Part shown: positions 35,133-43,944 of the stretch, one piece after another | How positions within the stretch are numbered: the first letter of the stretch is position 1 | How the letters are laid out: every line of letters begins with the position of its first letter | Program-made: the position numbers and the translations under genes | Notes under the pieces: model-generated | The model's database searches: none | What the model saw: only the letters and a program-made list of their open reading frames with translations | Told to the model about the DNA's origin: nothing | From: Mangrovitalea sediminis | Lineage (GTDB): Bacteria; Pseudomonadota; Gammaproteobacteria; Pseudomonadales; Oleiphilaceae | DNA: 64,000 nucleotides | Direction: 5' to 3' | Assembly (NCBI RefSeq): GCF_002514725.1 | Contig: NZ_NTLB01000007.1 | Location: 248,001 to 312,000 of the forward strand

Positions 35133-35146
35133 TGACTCAGATCAAT
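35133..35146 (-). promoter_or_regulatory. FNR/ANR/DNR-like box
   Basis: The complement reads TTGATCTGAGTCAG, close to the TTGAT-N4-ATCAA consensus. It lies in the 290-bp divergent region between the Crp/Fnr gene and the lipase gene and may serve either or be an autoregulatory site. Confidence 0.45.
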
Positions 35147-35337
35147 AATCTGCGCAGGCGTGCACGCTCTGTACGCTACCGAACCGTCCAATGCCAACTA
35201 TTCGTCCAAGCTTACTCCGATCCCCCTTACCGGAGCGGACGGGATGCCATGATCCGTATTCAGAAGCCGTCGATCCGGCACATCAGCTCATTTCATAGGG
35301 CTTACGGCAACTTCGTAGAAGTGCCAGGAGGAATGGC

Positions 35338-36642
35338 GTGAAGCCTTTACCGAAGCGCATCAAGACAACCCACATACATCCTTCGGATATACAGGGACTT
35401 AACCGACTGGTCATAGACGCTATTACCGGTTTGACCGGACTGGTGGAAACGGTGCACTACACGGTCTTGCGTCTGCAGCCGCCGCCGGAGACATCCACGC
35501 TATCCATAGCTGGTGGCATAAAGTTGATCTACCGGAGTATCTGGCAAGTCACCAAGGTGGTGGGTGATATCCTGGACACCCTGATAGAGCAACTCGTTCC
35601 ATTGGTTGATCCCGACGGTTCATCATTTGCTCGAGAGGCCGTTGTTGCCGCCTTGAACGGTGTTCTCGGGGATTACCTTGAAGAGTCGGGCAGTCCTCTG
35701 GCCATTCCCATGACGCTGCGTCAGCAAGGCCGACCTTTGGCATTGCAAAGAACATTACTTTCTGAGGCGTTTCCACAAGCCTCTAACAAGGTGATGGTGT
35801 TAGCGCACGGCCTTTGCATGAACGACCTGCAATGGGGTCGCGAAACATCAGAAACACCAGGCGTTGAAGGTGTCGTACGCTACGTTCGCCTGGCTCAGGC
35901 CCTGGGTTATACCCCCGTTTTCCTCCACTACAACAGTGGTCGTCACATTTCGACAAACGGCCGCGAATTTGCGTCGCTACTGGAAACGCTGACCCAAGAG
36001 TGGCCGCTCCCGATAACAGAATTGGTGATCATCGCTCACAGCATGGGTGGGTTGATTACGCGCAGCGCCTGTTATTACGGTGCGCAGGCAGACGGCCATT
36101 GGCTGAAGCCTCTAAAGACCATCGTTTTCCTCGGCACACCCCACCACGGCTCGCCGCTTGAGCGCGGGGGCAACTGGGTCGATATGACACTTGGCGCGAC
36201 GCCCTACACAGCCCCCTTCGCACGTCTTGGCAAGATCCGCAGCGCCGGCATTACCGACCTGCGTTACGGATACCTGTTGGACGAAGACTGGCAGGGACAG
36301 GATCGTTTCCAGCGTATGGCAGACCGGCGGCGGACGGTTCCGTTGCCACAGGGCGTTCGATGCTACGCGGTCGCTGCGACGACGGCAAAAGAACCGGGCA
36401 ACATCGGTGAGAGATTACTGGGAGATGGCCTGGTTCCCGTCAACAGTGCATTGGGCAGACATAAAATAGCGGAATTACAACTGCCGATTCCCCTGCCTCA
36501 GCAGTGGATAGCCTACGGCACCAGCCACTTTGGATTGCTGAGCCAGCCGGCTGTTTACGAAAAGGTTGAGGGCTGGCTCGCCGCCCGGAACGACAGGGAC
36601 CTCTGCCGCACAAGCAGACGGCGTTCCCTATTCAGCAATTAA
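35338..36642 (+). CDS. Lipase-like alpha/beta hydrolase (PGAP1-like)
   Basis: A 434-residue esterase/lipase. An N-terminal helical region (about 15-130) is followed by a hydrolase core with VLAHGLCMN (about 153-161), the nucleophile Ser235 in IAHSMGG, the FLGTPHHGSP segment typical of PGAP1/triacylglycerol lipases, and a late His near SHFG. GTG start after AGGAGGA. No signal peptide is evident, so it is probably cytosolic or membrane-associated. It diverges from the Crp/Fnr gene, which may control it. Confidence 0.85.
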   Translation: MKPLPKRIKTTHIHPSDIQGLNRLVIDAITGLTGLVETVHYTVLRLQPPPETSTLSIAGGIKLIYRSIWQVTKVVGDILDTLIEQLVPLVDPDGSSFAREAVVAALNGVLGDYLEESGSPLAIPMTLRQQGRPLALQRTLLSEAFPQASNKVMVLAHGLCMNDLQWGRETSETPGVEGVVRYVRLAQALGYTPVFLHYNSGRHISTNGREFASLLETLTQEWPLPITELVIIAHSMGGLITRSACYYGAQADGHWLKPLKTIVFLGTPHHGSPLERGGNWVDMTLGATPYTAPFARLGKIRSAGITDLRYGYLLDEDWQGQDRFQRMADRRRTVPLPQGVRCYAVAATTAKEPGNIGERLLGDGLVPVNSALGRHKIAELQLPIPLPQQWIAYGTSHFGLLSQPAVYEKVEGWLAARNDRDLCRTSRRRSLFSN

Positions 36643-36800
36643 CCATGAAGGATGCTTCAGACTAAGTTCGGCACCGCACCGACGCTTCGTTCAGAAACGA
36701 ATAGATTCGTACAAGAATGCCTAGGCGGTAACGGGATCGGATCCCGTTCGGGCAAAACAAGGAACGTAATAACCACCGAATCGGGAAATGGGAGGCGACT

Positions 36801-37058
36801 ATGTCATTACTTGCATGGATCATTCTCGGGCTTATTGCCGGATTCATTGCCAGCTGGATTGTGGGCGGCACGGGACAAGGTGTGATAGGGGACATTATCA
36901 TCGGTGTCATTGGCGCTGTGGTTGGCGGCTGGCTGTTCAACTTCTTTGGTATGGCCGGTGTTGGTGGGTTCAACCTATACAGCCTGCTCGTGGCGGTGGT
37001 TGGGGCCGCAGTATTGCTCGTGGTGTACCACCTGATCACCCGAACGCCACATTCCTGA
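36801..37058 (+). CDS. GlsB/YeaQ/YmgE-family membrane stress protein
   Basis: An 85-residue, very hydrophobic, glycine-rich protein with three membrane helices (about 3-22, 29-50, 58-79) and the family core IAGFIASWIVGG...GVIGDIIIGVIGAVVGGWL. Members are stress-induced inner-membrane proteins of unknown mechanism ('transglycosylase-associated'). GGAGG precedes the ATG. It fits the stress cluster. Confidence 0.9.
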   Translation: MSLLAWIILGLIAGFIASWIVGGTGQGVIGDIIIGVIGAVVGGWLFNFFGMAGVGGFNLYSLLVAVVGAAVLLVVYHLITRTPHS

Positions 37059-37169
37059 GATCGAACAACATCCGGTTCAGGGATCAACAAGGTCGGGCGG
37101 CGTAGCACTTTCACTACGTCGCCTTAAAAGGGGTTTAGCGGCCCCATTGCGCCACCAGGAATTGAGAAG

Positions 37170-37484
37170 ATGAAAATCATTAAAGCCTACGCTGCAGCAC
37201 TGCTGCTGGGCCTGACACTAGCGACAGCCGGGGCCTGCGCCTCTACAGCGACCCATGAAAGCACGGGCGGCTACATTGATGACAGCGTAATTACGGCCAA
37301 AGTGAAGACAGCCATTTTCAACGATCCCGCTCTCAAGGTGTTCCAGATCAACGTCAAAACCTATAAGGGAACGGTTCAACTCAGTGGATTCGTCGACTCG
37401 GAAGCTGCGGCTAAAAAAGCCGTTGAGGTTGCGGGTAAAGTCCCCGGTGTTCAATCCGTCAAAAATGATATGCAGATAAAATAA
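37170..37484 (+). CDS. BON-domain lipoprotein (OsmY-like)
   Basis: A 104-residue exported protein. The signal peptide (1-22) ends at a relaxed lipobox with Cys23 (TAGAC). One BON domain follows (about 35-104, DDSVITAKVKTAIFNDPALKVFQINVKTYKGTVQLSGFVDS). BON proteins bind phospholipid and protect the envelope under osmotic or membrane stress. Single-BON length is normal for short OsmY relatives. It lies between the GlsB and CsbD genes. Confidence 0.9.
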   Translation: MKIIKAYAAALLLGLTLATAGACASTATHESTGGYIDDSVITAKVKTAIFNDPALKVFQINVKTYKGTVQLSGFVDSEAAAKKAVEVAGKVPGVQSVKNDMQIK

Positions 37485-37896
37485 GCACTGCTGTCACGCC
37501 CCGCCTTCACAATCCCCGGCGGGGGAAAGCACGGCCAGAAGCGGCCATGAGTGACGGCGCCCTTATAAGAAAATCCTGTTCTACCCCGCTCTACTTTTTC
37601 ATTCGTGAGTCCCTGAAATGTTTGTGCACGACCCCTTTCGCGGGCGTGGATTCTATCTTATAGCCTCCCGACAAAATGCAGCGCAGGATCCACACGAATT
37701 GACTCTGTGTGGTAGCGTACGGACAGCGTGATTCCCAGTGTTCATTATTATGGGTGCGGATATGCTGAATTTTGCATGGAGCTTCTTGAACCTCATCTTC
37801 AAACGCATCCAACGATGCCAGATAAGCGGCCCAAACGAGCCCGTCCGCCACCCTGAGAAACAGTGACACGATAATGAGCCAGGAGGCCAAAACGTC
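37485..37896. other. Gene-free region with GC hairpin
   Basis: CCCCGCC (37499-37505) and GGCGGGG (37518-37524) form a hairpin just after the BON gene, possibly its terminator, although no T-tract follows. The rest has a minus-strand open frame of 115 codons without family resemblance or ribosome site, judged to be noise. Confidence 0.5.
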
Positions 37897-38103
37897 ATGA
37901 CAACCGTCGACGAAATGAAAGGTAAGTGGAAACAGCAAATCGGCAAAGCCAAGCTCGCCTGGGGGAAACTCACGGAAGACGAGATTTTAAAATCAGAAGG
38001 CCGTGCGGAAAAACTCCAAGGCCTCATTCAGGAGCGCTACGCGATCACCCGCGAAGAAGCCGAGAAGCAGGTTAATAAGTTCTTCGAGAAAGAGGGTTCC
38101 TGA
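37897..38103 (+). CDS. CsbD-family stress protein
   Basis: A 68-residue hydrophilic helical protein with the CsbD pattern (EMKGKWKQQIGKAKLAWGKLTEDEILKSEGRAEKLQGLIQERYAITREEAEKQVNKFF). These are small general-stress proteins (E. coli YjbJ) of unknown biochemical role. GGAGG precedes the ATG. It is the last gene of the stress cluster. Confidence 0.92.
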   Translation: MTTVDEMKGKWKQQIGKAKLAWGKLTEDEILKSEGRAEKLQGLIQERYAITREEAEKQVNKFFEKEGS

Positions 38104-38198
38104 CATTCCCTGTGGCTTTAACTGCGCTGACCCGGTCTTCGAGTTGCAGTGCGACGGCCAGGCAGCCCCCGAAAGGGCATAAAAATCCTTCCCGTTTT

Positions 38199-40304
38199 TT
38201 AGTGGGTACCGACGTCGCCGCGGAGGCCGGCGTCGCGTCCGCCCTGCCATTGACGGCACCAGGGCAGCGTCTGCGACAGAGGCATAGGCCTCGCGATGCC
38301 ATAACCCTGGGCGAGGTCGCATCCCAGCTCCAGCAGCCGATCCGCGTGGGCGAGGGCTTCCACACCTTCTGCGACGACGGTACGCCGAAAACGCTGGGCC
38401 ATGAATATCACGCTCTCGACGATCGCGTGGCCGTCTTCATCGGTCAGCATATCGCGCACGAAACTCTGATCGATTTTGAGCTGGTGAACAGGCAGTGACC
38501 GGAAATAGGACAGCGATGAATAGCCGGTGCCGAAGTCGTCCAGCGCGATCTTCAGCCCCATGTCGCTGGCCTGCTCCAGCACCCTGCTGGCGCGCTCGAG
38601 ATCGTTGAGGGCGGTGGATTCCAGAATCTCCAGGTGCACCAGGGCCGGGTCCATACCGGGGTGTCGGGCCAGCGACTGTTCCAGTTTGGAAATGAAGCCT
38701 GTGTCCAGCAACTGCAGCGCACTGACATTGATACCGATGCCAATCCCCAGCCCCTGTTTCCACCAGTGGGAAGCGGACGTTATAGCCTGCTCAAGGACCC
38801 AGTCTCCCAACCGGGTTTCCAGATGGCTTCCCTCCAGATAGGGCAGGAATTCACCGGGCGGTATCAGCCCTTTTCCGGGCTTGTTCCAGCGGACCAGCGC
38901 CTCAAAGGCCACCACCCGTCCCCGGCGCAGATCCACCTGGGGCTGAAAATGCAGCGTCAGCTGATTTTGGTCGATGGCCTGTTCCAGTGCAGCGAGATGA
39001 TTGCGACGAATCCGCCGTTTGGCATCCTGCACCGGGTTGAAGAAGTGGTAGTGGTTCCGGCCGGCTTCCTTGGCTTCGTACATGGCCATCTGGGCATGGC
39101 GCAGCAGCGGGTCTCCTTCGGCCTGATCCCCGGGGTAAAGCGTGATGCCGAGACTGGCCGAAAGGCTGACTGGGTGCTGATCCAGCGTCACCGGTTCGCC
39201 GATGTGGGTGATAATCCGTTCGTAGACTCCGCTGTCCCCGCCGTTCGCCAGCAGCAGAACGAACTCGTCGCCGCCCACCCGGGCAACGGTATCCTCGTGT
39301 CGTACACTGGCGGCCAGGCGATCGGCCACAATCTTGAGCAGACGGTCGCCGGCGGCATGTCCGAAGCGATCGTTTACCGACTTGAAACTGTCCAGGTCCA
39401 GGTGACAGACCGCCAGGGAGTCGCCCCGCCGGTCCGCCCGGGCAATGGCATGGTCCATGCGGCTGGTCAGCAGCCGCCGGTTCGGCAGCCCGGTGAGGGC
39501 GTCATAGTGGGCGGCCCGGTCCAGCTCCTGTTCATGATTCTTGAGCCGGGAAATGTCGGCAAAAATAGCAACATGGCGGGTCAGATCGGCATCCTCGTTG
39601 CCGAGCCGGGCAATCGACAGCAACTCGGGATAGACATCACCGTTCTTGCGCCTGTTCCAGATCTCACCATGCCAGTGGCCATGTTCCAGCACAGCCCGCC
39701 AGAGCTGCCGGTAGAACTTCTCGGAGTGCCTGCCGGAACTGAGCAACCGCGGGTCACAACCGATAATTTCATGTTTTTCATAACCGGTGATACGTGTGAA
39801 TGCCGGATTCACCTCAATAATCCGGTTGCACCCGTCAGTGATCATGATCGCTTCATAACTGCTGTTGAAGACACTGGCGGCCACCTGCAACCGACGTTCA
39901 GCATCTCGCTGCGCTGAGAGGTCGGTGAGCACGAGTATCAGACAACGGCTGTCGCCGCAATCGGCAACCTGGAACAGCAGCCGGACGTGAATCGGTCTAC
40001 CCTCGGGGCCGGCTATCCGTGCCTGCGCCTCCAACGAATCCCGCTCTCCCGCCAACAGGGGTTTGACCAGCGCAGTGAAGTCCTCTGCCGTCAGGTCCTG
40101 AAGGATGTCTACAGGATGTGAACCGATCAGGGACGTGCCCTCCCGTCCCAGCAGACCTTTCGCGTCCGGGTTGCAGTAACGGATCCGGCAGGAGTCCCGG
40201 TCGAGGATAAGAACGGCATCCGGAGCGGTCCGGATCGGATTGGACAGCAGGCATATTGAGCCCTGGGAGTTCGCGGGCTGACTTGAGGCGGCAACAGTAG
40301 ACAT
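38199..40304 (-). CDS. PAS-PAS-GGDEF-EAL c-di-GMP enzyme
   Basis: A 701-residue cytosolic protein: two PAS domains (about 20-130 and 140-260, the second with TDGCNRIIEVNPAFTRITGY), GGDEF (about 275-435, active loop RVGGDEF near 343) and EAL (about 450-690, FEALVRW near 465, DDFGTGYSSL and KIDQSFVRD). Both catalytic signatures look intact, so it could make and degrade c-di-GMP, with the PAS domains as switches. It diverges from another c-di-GMP gene across a repeat-rich region. Confidence 0.92.
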   Translation of the reverse strand: MSTVAASSQPANSQGSICLLSNPIRTAPDAVLILDRDSCRIRYCNPDAKGLLGREGTSLIGSHPVDILQDLTAEDFTALVKPLLAGERDSLEAQARIAGPEGRPIHVRLLFQVADCGDSRCLILVLTDLSAQRDAERRLQVAASVFNSSYEAIMITDGCNRIIEVNPAFTRITGYEKHEIIGCDPRLLSSGRHSEKFYRQLWRAVLEHGHWHGEIWNRRKNGDVYPELLSIARLGNEDADLTRHVAIFADISRLKNHEQELDRAAHYDALTGLPNRRLLTSRMDHAIARADRRGDSLAVCHLDLDSFKSVNDRFGHAAGDRLLKIVADRLAASVRHEDTVARVGGDEFVLLLANGGDSGVYERIITHIGEPVTLDQHPVSLSASLGITLYPGDQAEGDPLLRHAQMAMYEAKEAGRNHYHFFNPVQDAKRRIRRNHLAALEQAIDQNQLTLHFQPQVDLRRGRVVAFEALVRWNKPGKGLIPPGEFLPYLEGSHLETRLGDWVLEQAITSASHWWKQGLGIGIGINVSALQLLDTGFISKLEQSLARHPGMDPALVHLEILESTALNDLERASRVLEQASDMGLKIALDDFGTGYSSLSYFRSLPVHQLKIDQSFVRDMLTDEDGHAIVESVIFMAQRFRRTVVAEGVEALAHADRLLELGCDLAQGYGIARPMPLSQTLPWCRQWQGGRDAGLRGDVGTH

Positions 40305-40322
40305 CAGTGGACAGCCAAACGC

Positions 40323-40376
40323 ACCAAGGGTAACAAGAGGACATAGTGTACCAAGGGTAATAAGAAGACATAGTGT
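40323..40376. repeat. 27-bp tandem repeat, two copies
   Basis: ACCAAGGGTAACAAGAGGAC... (40323-40349) is repeated at 40350-40376 with two substitutions. It starts 19 bp upstream of the GGDEF-EAL start codon, inside its probable 5' leader or promoter. Each unit contains the core GACATAGTGT. Confidence 0.75.
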
Positions 40377-40655
40377 ACATTAGTACCATCGGCCAGCCCG
40401 AACGCACCCCGCGCCAGGCAAGGTGTCTGGAGGTTGAGGCGGTGCAGGAAACCATCGCCAGCCGGTCGGCATAGCGATGATGCATCAGCTCAGCAAGCTG
40501 GTGCCGACCGGAGGGCGAGTCATCTACTCGGGGGACTGAGGGCTTTCATCAACGCCGTACCCACAGGACAGCGTTGATGCCAGTTAGGCGTTGAGACAAA
40601 GGCAACCACTTCAGTACAAGCCACGGCTGAAGGGTTTTGTCGGACATGACGGGCA

Positions 40656-40697
40656 AATGGTTTACATAAACGACACAATGGTTTACATAAGCGACAC
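40656..40697. repeat. 21-bp tandem repeat, two copies
   Basis: AATGGTTTACATAAACGACAC (40656-40676) is repeated at 40677-40697 with one substitution. The 21-bp period equals two helical turns, so two protein subunits would bind the same face. It lies about 150 bp before the PAS-GGDEF gene. Confidence 0.75.
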
Positions 40698-40843
40698 ATT
40701 GTACTACAACCTTGAGAGCGACAAAGGCGTAGTTGTGTAGCGATGAGTTGAGATCGCTGTCACGCTCAGCTTTTTGACGGGAGCGGGCCGTCGATGGTTA
40801 GGGTTTGTATTGAAAAATCTACCGGGCTCGGCGGGGGAACCAA

Positions 40844-42109
40844 GTGTTGATTGAAAAAGAAGGCGTGCACGGGGTGATGGAAGCCCTACCGGACGCCGCG
40901 CTTGTGGTAGATGCGGAGCAGCGCATCATCCTGGTAAACACGCCCCTGTGTAAGCTGTTTGGCTACGATGCCGATCAACTGCGGGATGCCCATCTGGACC
41001 GTTTGATCCCCGAAGCACTGCGTTTCGATCATGCTCAGCATGTGGAAGGCTACTTTGCAGGCCCGAAGGTCAGGCCAATGGGTAGCGGTCTGTATTTTTT
41101 CGGGAGACGCGCCGATGGCAGTGTCTTTCCGGTTGACATCATACTCAACGGGATGGAGCTCGACGGCAGATCCATGGTCATGGCAGTTGTGCGGGATAAC
41201 TCCGACCGCGTTGCGGTAGAGTTCCTCAAGCGCGATTTGTTGCGGGCGAACGCCCGACTCCAACAGGCACTCAATCTGGGCCGCATGGGATGGTGGGAAG
41301 CGCGCCTGAACGAGGGTGTCCTGCTCTGGTCAGATGCGATGAGAACACTGTTGCAGTTGCCCGATGACGTCAAACCCAGCTTCGATTTTATACGTGACCG
41401 GTGTCATCCCGAAGACCGCGATCGCGTGATCGCAGATTTTGATGTTCTGAGACAGGTGAAGAGGCACCGGGCGGAATTTCGTATCAGAGGTGCTGCCGGC
41501 GAATCCATCTGGGTTGAAGAAGTTGTGGAGTTTTCTGATCGCGAGCCGGATCAAAAGATCGCCTTGGGCGTGATTCGCGATATTACTGATCAAAAGCTGC
41601 TGGAACAGCGGTTACGGCATGAGTCGGTAACCGATGAATTGACGACATTCTTCAACCGTAAGCGTTTCGACCAGGAGTTAGGACAGAGGTTTGCGGAGTA
41701 CCAGCGCACGGGTACGCCCTTTTCGCTGATCATCTACGATTTTGATTTCTTCAAATCCCTGAATGACCGATACGGTCATGCCGCTGGAGACCTGATACTC
41801 AGAGAGTCCAGCGCGCTGATCAAGGAACAGCTGCGCGTCTCCGACAGTGTTTTTCGTATCGGAGGGGAAGAGTTTGCCATTATCCTGCCGGCTACCGAGA
41901 AAGCCGAAGCAACGATGACAGCCGAACGCTTACGCCTGGCTATTGCGGATCACGCTTTCAATCTGGATGGTCAGGTGCTGCAAGTCACCATCACCGCAGG
42001 CGTAGGCGAGGTAGAACCCAGTGACCACTCGGGAGAACGTCTTCAAAGAAGGACCGACGCTGCCTTGTACCAGGGCAAGCAGCTGTCCCGTAATCTGGTC
42101 TGCTACTGA
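40844..42109 (+). CDS. PAS-PAS diguanylate cyclase
   Basis: A 421-residue cytosolic protein. The first PAS domain (about 10-125, ALPDAALVVDAEQRIILVNTPLCKLFGY) is followed by a PAS_3-like domain (about 140-255, MGWWEARLNEGVLLWSDAM...) and a GGDEF domain with metal residues in IIYDFDFFKSLNDRYGHAAGD and active loop RIGGEEF near 339. It should synthesise c-di-GMP. GTG start behind GGGGGA. It lies divergent to the GGDEF-EAL gene. Confidence 0.92.
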   Translation: MLIEKEGVHGVMEALPDAALVVDAEQRIILVNTPLCKLFGYDADQLRDAHLDRLIPEALRFDHAQHVEGYFAGPKVRPMGSGLYFFGRRADGSVFPVDIILNGMELDGRSMVMAVVRDNSDRVAVEFLKRDLLRANARLQQALNLGRMGWWEARLNEGVLLWSDAMRTLLQLPDDVKPSFDFIRDRCHPEDRDRVIADFDVLRQVKRHRAEFRIRGAAGESIWVEEVVEFSDREPDQKIALGVIRDITDQKLLEQRLRHESVTDELTTFFNRKRFDQELGQRFAEYQRTGTPFSLIIYDFDFFKSLNDRYGHAAGDLILRESSALIKEQLRVSDSVFRIGGEEFAIILPATEKAEATMTAERLRLAIADHAFNLDGQVLQVTITAGVGEVEPSDHSGERLQRRTDAALYQGKQLSRNLVCY

Positions 42110-42267
42110 ACTCCGCAGACACTGACAGGCGCTGCCGTCACTGCCGACCGGGCTGGACATGGCTCTCCATCACAGAGGCAAGGAAGACAACAGAGATCGG
42201 CTTTACCCTATTCTGGAAAGATACCCCCAGTCACCACAACCGAAATAGCGCTTGCAGTTTTCCATCA

Positions 42268-43026
42268 CTAGACAATGTGCAGCTTAACCTGGTGCTCGCG
42301 CAATATGTCCATGATTTCGGGAGGCGGTTCCTGGTCAGTGAAGAGGTGATCCGCCTGGCTGATGTTGCCGAGACGCACCATGGCACTGCGACCGAACTTG
42401 GAGTGGTCTGCCGCCAGAATAACCTGCTTGGAATTGGCAATCACCGCCTGGGCAACCCGGACTTCACGGTAGTCGAAATCCAGCAGCGAGCCGTCGGAAT
42501 GGATGCCGCTGATGCCGATAATGCCGAAATCCATCTGGAACTGGTTGATAAAGTCCCGTGTTGCCTCACCCACGATGCCGCCGTCACGCTGCCGCACCTC
42601 TCCCCCTGCAATAATGACCCGAAAGTCTTCCTTGGCATTGAGAATGGAGGCGACATGAATGTTGTTGGTGACGACATTCAGGTTGTGATGCGCCAACAGC
42701 GACCGGGCGATCGTTTCCGTCGTGGTACCAATGTTGATGAACATCGAAGCGCCATCCGGAATCATCTTGACCAGTGCAGCGGCGATGCGGTTTTTGGCTT
42801 CGAGGTTCCAGATCTTGCGATCCTGATACGCCAGATTGACGGTGCTCGACTCGGTGCTGGCACCGCCATGATGACGTTTGATACGCCCCTCGTCGGCCAG
42901 CTGGTTGAGGTCACGACGAATGGTTTGCGGCGTAACACCGAAAAACTCTACCAACTCATCGATAGTAACGAAGCCATTCTGCTGGATTTGCTGCAGAATC
43001 AGGCTGTGGCGACGCGGCTGCGACAT
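42268..43026 (-). CDS. glpR: DeoR-family repressor GlpR
   Basis: A 252-residue DeoR-family repressor, 252 residues being the usual GlpR length. The N-terminal HTH is FVTIDELVEFFGVTPQTIRRDLNQLADEGRI (about 19-50), then RHHGGA, and the sensor domain contains MFINIGTTTETIA and the GIIGISGIHSDGSLLDFDYREV block typical of GlpR, which senses glycerol-3-phosphate. GAGGA precedes the ATG. No glp genes lie in the window, so regulation is in trans. The symbol rests on close GlpR-like motifs. Confidence 0.82.
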   Translation of the reverse strand: MSQPRRHSLILQQIQQNGFVTIDELVEFFGVTPQTIRRDLNQLADEGRIKRHHGGASTESSTVNLAYQDRKIWNLEAKNRIAAALVKMIPDGASMFINIGTTTETIARSLLAHHNLNVVTNNIHVASILNAKEDFRVIIAGGEVRQRDGGIVGEATRDFINQFQMDFGIIGISGIHSDGSLLDFDYREVRVAQAVIANSKQVILAADHSKFGRSAMVRLGNISQADHLFTDQEPPPEIMDILREHQVKLHIV

Positions 43027-43097
43027 GTCTTTCCTCTGAGACTACGAAGATGCGAACCTAGTATGCAACAGTTTCGAACAATACCGAACTCTCCTGG

Positions 43098-43238
43098 TCA
43101 CACAGGGATGCCGGAAAAGGCGGAAGCGGGCGGGCGAATCCAAAACACCTGCAACGCGTCGGATACGGCAATCGGTCCCAGCACAAGCAGGGCTATGAGC
43201 GCACATGCCAGTAACGCAGAAAAGCCGATATCAAACAC
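43098..43238 (-). pseudogene. Truncated TatB remnant
   Basis: A 46-codon frame starts GTG-TTT-GAT-ATC-GGC, giving the TatB hallmark FDIGFSALLACALIALLVLGP. It then diverges (IAVSDALQVFWIRPP...) and stops. The membrane helix and hinge are kept, but the Glu of LGPE, the amphipathic helix and the whole C-terminal domain are lost. It lies 87 bp after the tatA stop on the same strand, where tatB belongs. Whether a 46-residue product is made is unknown. Functional TatB is about 130-170 residues, so this is probably a pseudogene. Confidence 0.75.
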
Positions 43239-43325
43239 AGTCCGCCGACCGTTCTCGACAGCGAAACCCGAAACAACGGCGCCTAGCTGCGGGACAAACG
43301 AGCCCCGTCACCTGACGGGCAGGTA

Positions 43326-43571
43326 TCAGCGCTGTTTTCCTTGCGTCTCGCTGGAGGCATGGGGTCGGTCAATATCGGTAAAGCTGGCATCGTCCGAGTC
43401 CAGACGATTGGGTTGGTAGGCTGCTTCTTTTCCTTCGGTCCCCATGGCTTCCTTGAAGCCCTTTACGGCGCCACCGAGGTCGCTGCCGATGTTGCGCAGT
43501 TTACGTGTACCGAAGAGCATGACCACGATGGCCAGGATAATCAGAAGTTGCCAGATGCTGATGCCGCCCAT
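43326..43571 (-). CDS. tatA: TatA/E-family translocase subunit
   Basis: An 81-residue TatA protein: an N-terminal membrane helix ([18 protein letters not shown]), hinge [14 protein letters not shown], amphipathic helix [10 protein letters not shown] and a charged C-terminal tail. It forms the pore part of twin-arginine export of folded proteins. GGAG precedes the ATG. It is not followed by intact tatB or tatC; only a truncated TatB-like frame follows. A full tatABC is presumably elsewhere, making this a TatE-like extra copy. Confidence 0.9.
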   Translation of the reverse strand: MGGISIWQLLIILAIVVMLFGTRKLRNIGSDLGGAVKGFKEAMGTEGKEAAYQPNRLDSDDASFTDIDRPHASSETQGKQR

Positions 43572-43944
43572 GATGGGACTCCTTGTTATTGTTTGAGTCA
43601 GATTCTACGTCCAGTTGCAGAACGTCACCATGTTCCAGATTGAACGTAAGCGCGCAAGTAATTTTCCTTAGTGCACACTCGCAACGGGAAGCCAAGGAGC
43701 AGTGATCCACACCTCAACCCTGACGGCAACCTTCCCGACAGGCGGCCCAGGTAAACCACGCTCCCCAGTGATGCCTTTCCGGACACATCGTTCTCAGCGC
43801 CAAAACAAGGCAACGCCACAAAATGCGTTGTGGCGCCTCAGGGGCATATTCAAGACGTTATAGCCTCCGGAAAACCTGTCGGGCAATCTATCCCATCGCA
43901 TAGAATGACTTTCAGCAGCGTCATTCTCTGGAAACGGGTACACA
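43572..43944. other. Gene-free divergent region
   Basis: About 370 bp between tatA and the MpaB-like gene, with no credible ORF, hairpin or RNA recognised. It holds the two divergent promoters. Confidence 0.45.

Larger units (their letters stand above)
40305..40843. other. Divergent regulatory region with two tandem repeats
   Basis: About 540 bp between two c-di-GMP genes. No ORF is convincing. It carries a 27-bp tandem repeat near the EAL gene and a 21-bp tandem repeat on the other side, listed separately. Confidence 0.55.

Noticed and set aside
37591-37938. 115-codon minus-strand frame near the CsbD gene
   Set aside because: Overlaps the start of the CsbD gene on the other strand and resembles nothing known.
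38634-39917. 427-codon open frame on the strand opposite the GGDEF-EAL gene
   Set aside because: It is a shadow of a strong coding region; the translation has no family resemblance, while the other strand has complete PAS, GGDEF and EAL motifs.
40323-40697. Possible CRISPR array from short repeats
   Set aside because: Each repeat type has only two directly adjacent copies with no spacers and no cas genes in the window.
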